This document shows positions 6,633 through 13,254 of a stretch of DNA of 17,287 nucleotides, in pieces. Within the stretch, counting starts at the first letter, position 1; every line of letters starts with the position of its first letter. This DNA is from an uncultured Lachnospiraceae bacterium (GTDB lineage Bacteria; Bacillota; Clostridia; Lachnospirales; Lachnospiraceae), in NCBI GenBank assembly GCA_902803305.1, contig CADCPL010000229.1, positions 1-17,287 of the forward strand, read 5' to 3'. The position numbers and the translations under genes are program-made. The notes below the pieces were generated by a model. That model worked only from the letters and a program-made list of their open reading frames with translations, did no database searches and had not been told where the DNA came from.

Positions 6633-7949
6633 TCAAGGACACCCGACAAGTTTCGAAGCATCCAAAATATCCCTTGCTATGAACGTCGGCATGATATCAC
6701 CCAGTTTCCTGCAAAGATCACACTTCAGGTCTCCTATGAATATCGTTGATGTTCCGACGGTATTTCCTGCAATGATGTCGGTGCACGAATCCCCTATCAT
6801 ATACGATCCGGACAGATCGATATTGTATTTGCGCATCGCTCTGTATATGAGTCCCGGCTGAGGCTTCCTGCAATTACATTCTTTTATCAGGAATTCCTCT
6901 TTTGTCTGCGGAAGCTTCTTCGGATAATGCGGGCACATGAACAGATCATCTGTTTCCACGCCCTGCTCCGACAAACAGTCGATCATGTATGTGTTGATAT
7001 CATAAAGCGTTGCAAGACATGTCTTCCCTTTTGCCGCACCGGGCTGATTCGTGATGATGAATACGTAATACCCTTTTTCCTTAAAAGTACGGAGCGCCTC
7101 CGCAGCGCCCGGCAGAAATTCAAACTGTTCCACTTTCATGGGGCTGTCAAGCTGCTCTATGTCATCATTCCACACTATGCTGTTGATGACGCCGTCCCTG
7201 TCAACAAACACCGCGGGATGACTTTCGTAAAACCTGTGCTTTGCATACTGTGTGAATTCGGAAAGTGACGCGGGGCTTCCGATCTCGTAAAACCTTTTTG
7301 TCACTATCTGAGCGGTCATCTGTCCCTTTACGGACAGTTCGTGCTGGATATCGGCAATGTCAAATGCCTCATCTTTTGAATATCCTTCAAACAGAGACCG
7401 TTCATACATGCATACGCCATAGTCGATATAGTTCATCTCAGGCGTGGGATCCTTTTTATCATATAGGACCAGGTCATTGCCGTTCATCACGACATTGCTC
7501 TTGTCAAAACGGTTATTGTTCCGAAGCACCGTCATAAGCGCTCTTGCACCCGATGCTTTTCCTCTCTCATATCGATACAACGTCTCCGCGTAATCGATAT
7601 CCATGAACGAATCCCCATACAAAAGGAGAAAATCATCCTCGAGAAGATCAAGAGCGCCCCTTACGGCCCCTCCGGTCCCGAGAAGTTTTTCTCCGTCATA
7701 GCTGTACTGTATTGATATGCCCCTGCTGCTGCCGTTGCCGTAATACTGCTCGATCATGTCGGCTTTGTATCCGATGAGGAATACGAATTTCTTAAATCCC
7801 CATGCCGTAAGCAGATCGAGCTGATAGTCAAAAAACGGTTTGCCGCAAACATCTACAAGTGATTTCGGGCACTGCTTTGTGTATTCTTTTAATCTGGTAC
7901 CAAGGCCTCCCATAAGTACCACGACCATTACGTCTGCGGGACTTATCAT
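6633..7949 (-). CDS. hddC: Bifunctional heptose-1-phosphate guanylyltransferase / heptose bisphosphate phosphatase (HddC-GmhB fusion)
   Basis: A 438-residue two-domain enzyme. Residues about 8-230 are a sugar-phosphate nucleotidyltransferase with GGLGTRL (14-20), PKSLVDVCGKP (28-38, Lys), GTGGAV (91-96) and the metal-site YGDSFMD (111-117). Residues about 245-405 are an HAD-IIIA phosphatase with FVDRDGVIN (248-256), ITNQ (299-302) and GDSCTD (386-391). The zinc-site cysteine/histidine pattern CPH...CNCRKP (Cys339, His341, Cys358, Cys360) is typical of GmhB. The predicted pathway is heptose 1,7-bisphosphate to heptose 1-phosphate (C-terminal half) to GDP-heptose (N-terminal half). The start at 7949 overlaps the hddA stop (ATGA), with AAGGA just upstream, so the two are translationally coupled. 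An ATG seven codons later (7928) is possible. GDP rather than ADP or CTP use is inferred from the hddA/gmhA context. Confidence 0.88.
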   Translation of the reverse strand: MISPADVMVVVLMGGLGTRLKEYTKQCPKSLVDVCGKPFFDYQLDLLTAWGFKKFVFLIGYKADMIEQYYGNGSSRGISIQYSYDGEKLLGTGGAVRGALDLLEDDFLLLYGDSFMDIDYAETLYRYERGKASGARALMTVLRNNNRFDKSNVVMNGNDLVLYDKKDPTPEMNYIDYGVCMYERSLFEGYSKDEAFDIADIQHELSVKGQMTAQIVTKRFYEIGSPASLSEFTQYAKHRFYESHPAVFVDRDGVINSIVWNDDIEQLDSPMKVEQFEFLPGAAEALRTFKEKGYYVFIITNQPGAAKGKTCLATLYDINTYMIDCLSEQGVETDDLFMCPHYPKKLPQTKEEFLIKECNCRKPQPGLIYRAMRKYNIDLSGSYMIGDSCTDIIAGNTVGTSTIFIGDLKCDLCRKLGDIMPTFIARDILDASKLVGCP

Positions 7950-8920
7950 AAGATCCTTGATCCTTCCTTTTCGAATCTGAACCTGACTTCACTCATGCCG
8001 GTATTTCTCATCGCATCACGAAGACGGACCTTGTCTTTCGCATAAAACATAAGGAAGCCTCCTCCGCCCGCTCCGATCATCTTGCCGCCCTGGGCTCCGT
8101 TTGCAAGAGCGAGTTCATACCATTCATCGATCTGCGGATTGCTCATTCCTCCGGACCGTTTCTTCTTGTACTGCCAGTGGACGTTCATTATATCCGCAAA
8201 CGTATCAAGATCTCCCTTTTCCAGAGCATTCTTGCTCTGATATCCGAGATCCTTGACAAAATCAAGGTTTTTCAGCATCTCTTCATTATGTTCCTTGCTC
8301 TTGTCGTTCTGCTCCTTAAGTATGTTTCCGGCAGAACGCGAAAAGCCGGTAAAGAACAATATAAGATTATCTTCCAGATTATAAAGCGCCTCATCTGATA
8401 TCCTGAGAGGGTCTACCCATACGTATCCGTCTTTGTGGAAATTCATACAGGTAATGCCGCCGTAACTGGCGATATACTGATCCTGCTTTCCTATAGGCTC
8501 TTTCAGCCTGTTCATTTCGATCTCACATGCTTCTTCCGCAAGTGTCCTGGTTGATACGATGTTTCCCTGCATCGTATGCAGCGCACGAAGAAGTGCCGTT
8601 GTAAACGAGCTGGAAGATCCGAGGCCGGTTCCTGCCGGGATGTCCGCCATTGAGCACAGCTCCAGACACGGTCTTTTCCAATCGAGAAGCTTCAGCGCCT
8701 CGCGTATTATCGGGTGCTGTATCTCATCTATCTCATTACATTTTTCAAACTTGGAATACTTTAGAAAATAACCTTTTTCAAATGTTTCATGAAGGGTTAT
8801 ATACACGTATTTATCGATTGCCGCCGAGATAAGGAATCCTTCTCTTTCCTCATAATACGACGGAAGATCGGTACCTCCTCCGCCGAGTGTTATACGGAGC
8901 GGACTGCGCGCGATGATCAT
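7946..8920 (-). CDS. hddA: D-glycero-alpha-D-manno-heptose-7-phosphate kinase (HddA-type GHMP kinase)
   Basis: A 324-residue GHMP-superfamily kinase predicted to phosphorylate C1 of heptose 7-phosphate. Motif 1 is SPLRITLGGGGTDLPSYY (6-23), motif 2 is the ATP loop IPAGTGLGSSSSF (94-106), and motif 3 is GGKMIGAGGGGFLMFY (278-293). EPIGKQDQY (141-149) carries the predicted catalytic Asp region. The GGGGTDLPSYY signature is characteristic of HddA and related sugar-1-kinases rather than of mevalonate or homoserine kinases. The ATG at 8920 follows a strong AGGAGG site. Its stop overlaps the next start. It fits between the isomerase and phosphatase steps of the GDP-heptose route. An L-fucokinase-like activity is the main alternative, but the gmhA and gmhB neighbours argue for heptose. 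Confidence 0.87.
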   Translation of the reverse strand: MIIARSPLRITLGGGGTDLPSYYEEREGFLISAAIDKYVYITLHETFEKGYFLKYSKFEKCNEIDEIQHPIIREALKLLDWKRPCLELCSMADIPAGTGLGSSSSFTTALLRALHTMQGNIVSTRTLAEEACEIEMNRLKEPIGKQDQYIASYGGITCMNFHKDGYVWVDPLRISDEALYNLEDNLILFFTGFSRSAGNILKEQNDKSKEHNEEMLKNLDFVKDLGYQSKNALEKGDLDTFADIMNVHWQYKKKRSGGMSNPQIDEWYELALANGAQGGKMIGAGGGGFLMFYAKDKVRLRDAMRNTGMSEVRFRFEKEGSRIL

Positions 8921-8947
8921 TCGGTTTCCTCCTAGTCATTCTTGAGA

Positions 8948-8985
8948 GCCACGACATTACAATTCCACTTCGTGGAAGTCGTGGC
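8948..8985 (-). ncRNA. Spacer hairpin upstream of hddA
   Basis: GCCACGAC (8948-8955) pairs with GTCGTGGC (8978-8985), and an inner stem TTCCAC/GTGGAA (8963-8968 / 8972-8977) closes on a triloop that reads C-GAA-G on the transcribed strand. A 7-base bulge (8956-8962) separates the two stems on one side. No T-tract follows. It ends about 15 bases before the hddA ribosome binding site. Confidence 0.55.
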
Positions 8986-8989
8986 CTAC

Positions 8990-9023
8990 GTAGCATAAAG
9001 TTTTCCAGAAAACTTTACGCTAC
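8990..9023 (-). ncRNA. Long near-perfect hairpin just after the epimerase stop codon
   Basis: Arms of 16 bases at 9023-9008 and 9005-8990 (transcribed strand GTAGCGTAAAGTTTTC and its complement) are separated by two bases. The single irregular pair is G-T, a wobble in the mRNA but an A-C mismatch on the opposite strand. It begins on the base after the TAG stop. The following sequence (GTAGGCC) is not T-rich, so a standard intrinsic terminator is unlikely. It may block exonucleases or be an RNase III target. Confidence 0.6.
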
Positions 9024-9980
9024 CTATCTTACTTCAAATACCCACGGATTAGCCTGCAGGTATTCCACGGTCTTTATCACACCCTCTTCTATCGTCGCCG
9101 CCGGCTTCCAGCCGAGGGATCTGATCTTTGCCGTATCAAGATATATGAACGGATTATCTCCTATCCATCCGCGCTCGCCTCCCTCGTATGAAAGCTTAGG
9201 GGATACTCCGAGCTTGCCGCAGATGAACCTTACGGAATCATTTACTTCGACATATTCATCCGTTCCGAGATTATAGATGTTCACTTTATCCTTTGAATTT
9301 CTTACGACCGTAAGTATTGCCTCAAGACAGTCCTTAACGTACAGATATGATTTCTTCTGATGCCCGTCTCCGAGTATGTGGAGCTTTGTCGGATCATCGG
9401 ATAGTTTCTTGCAAAAATCAAACACATGACCGTGGGTATATCTCTCTCCCAAAATAGAGACGAATCGGAATATATACGCGGTGAAACCGAATCCTTCCGC
9501 ATAAGCTGCAAGAAGTCCCTCACACGCAAGCTTTGATGCGCCGTAAAGAGAAGTCTGTATCGGGAACGGAGCATTTTCGGGCGTAGGGATCACTTCGGCT
9601 TCTCCGTATACCGAGCCTGTTGATGAGAATCCTATCCTCTTGATGTCGTTCGCCCTCATGGCCTCAAGCACGTTGTATGTTGCTATCGTGTTCTGCTCCA
9701 GGTCTTTTCGCGGATGGGCACATCCCATTCTGACATCGGCATTAGCTGCAAAGTGAAATACAAGATCACAGCCTTTCATGGCATCGGTAAGCGCAGGAAG
9801 ATCAAGTGTATCGCCTTCGACGAGTCTGAATCTGTCACTCTTTTGAGCCTGCTCGAGAAATTCTCTTCTTCCCGTTGAAAAATTATCGTAAACAACGACC
9901 TCGCTTCCAGGCTCCGACAGAAGCCTGTCGACCATATTGGAGCCTATGAAACCTGCTCCGCCGGTGATGAAATATTTCAT
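9024..9980 (-). CDS. NAD-dependent sugar-nucleotide epimerase/dehydratase (extended SDR)
   Basis: A 318-residue extended short-chain dehydrogenase acting on nucleotide sugars in the cytoplasm. The Rossmann motif GGAGFIGSNM is at 7-16, YDNFSTGRREFL at 31-42 and HFAANADVR at 76-84. The catalytic triad region is SSTGSVYG (119-126) with YGASK (146-150, Tyr146 and Lys150). Substrate-side features include RFVSILGERY and the ERGWIGDNP/DTAKIRSLGW segments typical of GalE/WbpP-like epimerases. The ATG at 9980 has TAGGAG six bases upstream. In this cluster it could alter GDP-heptose or another activated sugar; the substrate cannot be read from the sequence. UDP-glucose/galactose 4-epimerase is a possible alternative. 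Hairpin-filled spacers lie on both sides. Confidence 0.85.
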   Translation of the reverse strand: MKYFITGGAGFIGSNMVDRLLSEPGSEVVVYDNFSTGRREFLEQAQKSDRFRLVEGDTLDLPALTDAMKGCDLVFHFAANADVRMGCAHPRKDLEQNTIATYNVLEAMRANDIKRIGFSSTGSVYGEAEVIPTPENAPFPIQTSLYGASKLACEGLLAAYAEGFGFTAYIFRFVSILGERYTHGHVFDFCKKLSDDPTKLHILGDGHQKKSYLYVKDCLEAILTVVRNSKDKVNIYNLGTDEYVEVNDSVRFICGKLGVSPKLSYEGGERGWIGDNPFIYLDTAKIRSLGWKPAATIEEGVIKTVEYLQANPWVFEVR

Positions 9981-10013
9981 GGTTATCTCCTATCTATAAT
10001 AACAAGGTGTGTC

Positions 10014-10046
10014 GCGCATTTAGATCCTGCTACGCAGGATGGGCGC
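10014..10046 (-). ncRNA. Spacer hairpin upstream of the epimerase gene
   Basis: ATCCTGC (10024-10030) and GCAGGAT (10034-10040) form a perfect 7-bp stem with a triloop that reads C-GTA-G on the transcribed strand. GCGC (10014-10017 and 10043-10046) can extend the stem after an internal loop. It lies about 25 bases before the epimerase ribosome binding site and has no T-tract. Confidence 0.5.
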
Positions 10047-10052
10047 TCCACG

Positions 10053-10095
10053 TGTAGACAGGTTCTTCCCACTACGTGGGCCCCTCCTATCTACA
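10053..10095 (-). ncRNA. Hairpin spanning the stop codon of the GGDEF-like gene
   Basis: TGTAGA (10053-10058) pairs with TCTACA (10090-10095), which contains the TAG stop codon. Inside, CCCAC/GTGGG (10068-10072 / 10076-10080) closes on a C-GTA-G triloop on the transcribed strand. Like the hairpin after the epimerase gene, it starts at the stop codon and lacks a T-tract. Confidence 0.5.
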
Positions 10096-10972
10096 TGTCA
10101 TAAGTAACCTCATCCTCCACATCATCCCTGAAGCTGTTCGCATCACGGTTATACTTCGTATTGTCGTACTGCAGGTATCCTATCTTCACCTCTGTACGGA
10201 TCTGCTTGTCGGATATGCCCTCAAACCATGATGGATCACCCAGCTTACCGCGAAGTCTTCCCTCAACGAGCTTGGTGCCTTCCTTATCACATGTAAGTAT
10301 TATTCCGAATCCGCCGTTCTCATCGATGGAATACACTCTGTCCTCCAGTCGGACGGTGTCGACGATCAGAAGCGACAGCTGTTTGATCACTTTTTCATAT
10401 TGTGAGGGCTTCAGAACCTTCCTCATTTCCGCAGGATAGCGAAGCCGGAGTATCATAAGGGATATCGGGCTGTTATTTCGCTCGGCATAAGATATCTGAG
10501 TCTGTATATCCATGAACATGCTTCGAAGATTGTACAGTCCCGTTACGGGATCTATCATGGACAGTTCCGAGATCTGTTTTTTCAAAAGCGCATTCTCAAG
10601 CGTAAGCGGCGTATATCTCTTGACATACAGTGCAATGCCCACAACACACATAGCCGGGAGGACTATCCACGCAAATGTCATCATGGGGAATGTCATCTGA
10701 AGCGATAATACAGAATATACCTTTAGGCCGGCAAATATTACCGTTGCAACAGCCGCTACCACAATGGCTATCGTCAGATATCCCGCAGCCGATATGATCA
10801 CAGCCACCGCCATCGCAATAGTCATCGCGATATTCTCCGCGAAATAATCCGAACCTGCGCTGTTCGTGACCGCCACTGCAAGTACGAATGCGAGCAACAT
10901 AAGACCGAGCCCTATAAATGAAATGAGCTTTCCGTCACCGCTTTTTTTTACTTTAATCTTTCCCTCTTCCAT
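10091..10972 (-). CDS. Membrane protein with a degenerate GGDEF domain
   Basis: A 293-residue protein. A short basic N-terminus is followed by about four hydrophobic segments (roughly 15-36, 46-63, 64-82 and 99-117), then a cytoplasmic GGDEF-type domain (about 138-270). The domain is recognised by DPVTGLYNLRSMF (141-153), the usual DxLTGLxNRR entry. The catalytic GGDEF position reads ENGGF (218-222), so diguanylate cyclase activity is unlikely. RLED (208-211) resembles the RxxD inhibitory-site motif that binds cyclic-di-GMP, shifted by one residue. This recalls PelD, a membrane protein whose degenerate GGDEF domain senses cyclic-di-GMP to control polysaccharide export, but no GAF domain is visible and homology to PelD is not claimed. 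The ATG at 10972 has a GGAG site. It is first gene after the promoter at 11006-11034. Confidence 0.78.
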   Translation of the reverse strand: MEEGKIKVKKSGDGKLISFIGLGLMLLAFVLAVAVTNSAGSDYFAENIAMTIAMAVAVIISAAGYLTIAIVVAAVATVIFAGLKVYSVLSLQMTFPMMTFAWIVLPAMCVVGIALYVKRYTPLTLENALLKKQISELSMIDPVTGLYNLRSMFMDIQTQISYAERNNSPISLMILRLRYPAEMRKVLKPSQYEKVIKQLSLLIVDTVRLEDRVYSIDENGGFGIILTCDKEGTKLVEGRLRGKLGDPSWFEGISDKQIRTEVKIGYLQYDNTKYNRDANSFRDDVEDEVTYDM

Positions 10973-11005
10973 ATCCTTCTCCGATCATGTGAAAAACACT
11001 TGTAT

Positions 11006-11034
11006 ATTTTATCATCATATTCGCTTTTGGTCAA
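11006..11034 (-). promoter_or_regulatory. SigA-type promoter of the surface-sugar operon
   Basis: TTGACC (-35, 11029-11034) and TAAAAT (-10, 11006-11011) are separated by 17 bases, 5 of 6 matches each. The predicted transcript start is near 10999, with a leader of about 27 bases to the GGDEF-like gene. A/T-rich sequence (11070-11115) upstream could act as an UP element. Confidence 0.8.
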
Positions 11035-11049
11035 AAACAGGCTGCACCG

Positions 11050-11071
11050 GTTTTGTTCATGTTTTGTTCAT
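11050..11071 (-). promoter_or_regulatory. Tandem 11-bp direct repeat upstream of the -35: candidate operator
   Basis: Two exact, abutting copies of ATGAACAAAAC (minus strand; 11071-11061 and 11060-11050) end 16 bases upstream of the -35 hexamer. An 11-bp period puts both copies on the same DNA face, as in the boxes bound by OmpR/PhoB-family response regulators. The regulator is unknown. Confidence 0.45.
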
Positions 11072-11171
11072 ATTTAATTTAAAATCTTTTCATTTATGGA
11101 ACATTTTTTATACATTTATGTGAACTATACTGATTTCAGAAAGACAAGTAATTACATTGCAAATACTTTTT

Positions 11172-11207
11172 CATAATAAATGCCAAGTAGCTTTTGCTAC
11201 TTGGCAT
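11172..11207 (-). terminator. Terminator of the hprK-whiA-HPr operon
   Basis: A perfect 12-bp inverted repeat (ATGCCAAGTAGC / GCTACTTGGCAT, 11180-11191 and 11196-11207) with a four-base loop is followed on the minus strand by the T-rich TTATTATGA. It lies 17 bases after the HPr-like stop. The spacer 10973-11223 (251 bases) holds this terminator, then an A/T-rich tract, the tandem repeat and the promoter; I see no gene in it. Confidence 0.8.
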
Positions 11208-11223
11208 CCTCCCTTTTATGGGG

Positions 11224-11478
11224 TTATTCTCCCGATAGATATGTTACTATAGCTTCAACCGCCGTTTCCTCATCCGAACCGTCCGCGGTGACCGTAACCG
11301 TGTCTCCCGCCACCAGGACAAGCGTCATCATTCCCATTATTGACTTGGCGTTGACTCTCTTTTCTCCGTACTCGATGTATACCGAACTGTCATATTGGCT
11401 GGCAACCTGCACGAGCAGCGCTATCGGTCTTGCCTCCAATCCGTTCTCGAGACGGATGACCGTTTCTTTTTTTGTCAT
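11224..11478 (-). CDS. crh: Crh-like HPr paralogue with Glu15
   Basis: An 84-residue HPr-fold protein. The usual active-site motif GLHARPA reads GLEARPI (13-19), so the phosphorylatable His15 is replaced by Glu. The regulatory site is intact: AKSIMGM (44-50) with Ser46, the residue phosphorylated by HPr kinase. Bacillus Crh has the same logic (Gln15, Ser46) and is encoded directly after whiA, as here. Such a protein cannot pass phosphate in sugar transport but can act as a CcpA corepressor when Ser46 is phosphorylated. The HPr kinase gene is in the same operon. The ATG at 11478 overlaps the whiA TGA, and its AAAGGAGGAG site lies within the final whiA codons, so translation is coupled. Using the symbol crh is by analogy of position and residues. 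Confidence 0.85.
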   Translation of the reverse strand: MTKKETVIRLENGLEARPIALLVQVASQYDSSVYIEYGEKRVNAKSIMGMMTLVLVAGDTVTVTADGSDEETAVEAIVTYLSGE

Positions 11479-12380
11479 AATTCTCCTCCTTTATACCCGA
11501 AGCTGCGAGCTGCCTGTGACAATTTGCGAAGTCTGTGATTGACTCCGGATTTGCCTAGCGGCGGCGTGCTCATCTGTCCGAGTTCCGCAAGCGTTGCTTC
11601 CGGATATGATATCCTAAGTTGTGCCATCTCCCTGAGGGACAAAGGCAGTTCATCGAATGAATCGCACTCTATGAGAAACCTGATATCATCTATCTGTCTC
11701 TGAGCTGCCATCACCGTCTTACCTATGTTCGCTGTCTCGCAGTTGACCTTCCGGTTAACGGTATTACGCATCTCCTTGAGTATCCTGGTGTTTTCAAAAT
11801 CCATAAGGGCTACATGCGCCCCCATGACGTTAAGCGTTTCCACAATACTCGTTCCGTCCTTTACATAGAGGACGTAGTACTTCTTTCGGATTATCGTCTT
11901 GGCTTCTATCTCAAAGCTTGAGAGCAGTCCCGCCAAAAAAAGTGCCTGTCTCTCATCCTGGCACACGATTTCCAAATGATATGACTTTTCAGGATCACTT
12001 ACGGATCCGGCGGCAAGAAATGCACCTCTGACATAGGCCCGTCTGCAACAGGATCTCATCGTCTCCGTTGTAACTCTTATCGCCGATCTGATGTCGGCAG
12101 CCATGCCGGGACCTATCTCCAAACGGTAGTTTGCGCCACTTTTGGCGTATCCCCCTGCATTTGCCACAAAATCCGTATTCATATTAAATGTTTTTGTCAG
12201 CAAAGTAAAGAACTTTCTGACCGCCAGTTCATTTTCGGAAGAAATGACTATTTTTCCATCCGACTCTTCCGATTTTTTACCGCAAAAATCATAAATCGCA
12301 GCCATCTCGGCCAAGCGACAGTGTCTTGGCGCACTTTCTGCCCTCTCCAATTCTTCCTTTATCTTTCCGGAAAAAGACAT
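11475..12380 (-). CDS. whiA: DNA-binding protein WhiA
   Basis: A 301-residue protein, typical WhiA length. It has an N-terminal degenerate LAGLIDADG homing-endonuclease-like fold, seen in RRAYVRGAFLAAGSVSDPEKSYHLEI (113-138, given in part) and QDERQALFLAGLLSSFEIEA (141-160), and a C-terminal helix-turn-helix domain with LRISYPEATLAELG (255-268) and SGVNHRLRKL (278-287). WhiA is needed for sporulation septation in actinomycetes and affects cell division and metabolism in Firmicutes. The start follows the rapZ TAG by one base. In Bacillus subtilis the neighbours are yvcJ (rapZ), yvcK, whiA and crh; here yvcK is missing between rapZ and whiA. Confidence 0.95.
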   Translation of the reverse strand: MSFSGKIKEELERAESAPRHCRLAEMAAIYDFCGKKSEESDGKIVISSENELAVRKFFTLLTKTFNMNTDFVANAGGYAKSGANYRLEIGPGMAADIRSAIRVTTETMRSCCRRAYVRGAFLAAGSVSDPEKSYHLEIVCQDERQALFLAGLLSSFEIEAKTIIRKKYYVLYVKDGTSIVETLNVMGAHVALMDFENTRILKEMRNTVNRKVNCETANIGKTVMAAQRQIDDIRFLIECDSFDELPLSLREMAQLRISYPEATLAELGQMSTPPLGKSGVNHRLRKLSQAARSFGYKGGEL

Positions 12381-12381
12381 C

Positions 12382-13254
12382 CTATTTTCCCCGCAAACTA
12401 TCTTTACCTATATCTCTGTGCTCCAGCTTGGAACCGTATTCCTCATACTTTGACATCCTGCCGCATAATGCCTCGGCAAGGGTAACGCTCCTGTGTTTTC
12501 CGCCGGTACATCCTATCGCCACAACAAGCTGGTTCTTTCCTTCGGAAATATAATTGGGTATGAGGAACAGAAGAAGATCTTCAAGTTTATCAAGAAATAC
12601 ACCGGCTTCCTCAAATCCGAGTACATAATCCGAAACCGGCTTATCCTTTCCGGTAAGCGGACGAAGATCATCATGATAATACGGGTTGGGAAGGAACCTA
12701 ACATCAAAGACAAGATCCGCATCCACCGGGATACCGTATTTAAATCCAAACGATAATATGGTAACGTACAGATTCTTATGCTTCTTATCGTTAACAAATA
12801 TCTTATCTATCTCGGCCTTAAGTTCTCTCGTCAACATCTGGGATGTATCAAGGATGTGAGCCGAATGTTTTTTGATATTCGAAAGTTTCCCTCTCTCTCT
12901 TTCTATACCGGCTTCGATCCTGTCTCCAAACGCGAGCGGATGTATCCTTCTTGTTTCCTTGTATCTCTTGACGAGCACGCGGTCATCCGACTCAAGAAAC
13001 AGGATCTCATATTCTATTCCCATGTCCTTAAGACTGCCAAGAGCCGATTCAAGTTCGTCAAAACCCGCTCCGGTCCTTACGTCGATACCAAGAGCGGCAC
13101 GCTCTATCTCTCCGTTTTCCTTCAGCAGTTTTGCAAACTCCGTTATGAGTTGGACCGGAAGATTATCTACGCAGTAATATCCCGCATCTTCCAGGAACCT
13201 AAGCGCCGAACTCTTACCGGCTCCGGAAAGACCGGTAACAACAACAAATCTCAT
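12382..13254 (-). CDS. rapZ: RNase adapter / nucleotide-binding protein RapZ (YvcJ)
   Basis: A 290-residue P-loop protein of the RapZ/YvcJ family, full length. Walker A is GLSGAGKSS (8-16), followed by the family signature AGYYCVDNLP (24-33). GIDVRTG (56-62), FLESDDRVLVKRYKETRR (86-103) and the C-terminal GCTGGKHRSV (248-257) are all characteristic. In E. coli RapZ guides RNase E to the GlmZ RNA to control amino-sugar synthesis. In Gram-positives the role is less clear, with nucleotide binding and links to competence and envelope precursor supply. The ATG at 13254 overlaps the murB TGA stop. Its neighbour murB uses UDP-GlcNAc-derived precursors, which fits an envelope theme. Confidence 0.95.
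   Translation of the reverse strand: MRFVVVTGLSGAGKSSALRFLEDAGYYCVDNLPVQLITEFAKLLKENGEIERAALGIDVRTGAGFDELESALGSLKDMGIEYEILFLESDDRVLVKRYKETRRIHPLAFGDRIEAGIERERGKLSNIKKHSAHILDTSQMLTRELKAEIDKIFVNDKKHKNLYVTILSFGFKYGIPVDADLVFDVRFLPNPYYHDDLRPLTGKDKPVSDYVLGFEEAGVFLDKLEDLLLFLIPNYISEGKNQLVVAIGCTGGKHRSVTLAEALCGRMSKYEEYGSKLEHRDIGKDSLRGK

Noticed and set aside
8990..9023. The 16-bp hairpin after the epimerase gene as an intrinsic terminator
   Set aside because: The downstream sequence on the transcribed strand is GTAGGCC and not T-rich, and the hddA gene beyond it has no obvious promoter of its own.
11100..11160. A second promoter (TATAGT) upstream of the GGDEF-like gene
   Set aside because: No acceptable -35 at 16-18 bases; the 11006-11034 promoter is far better.
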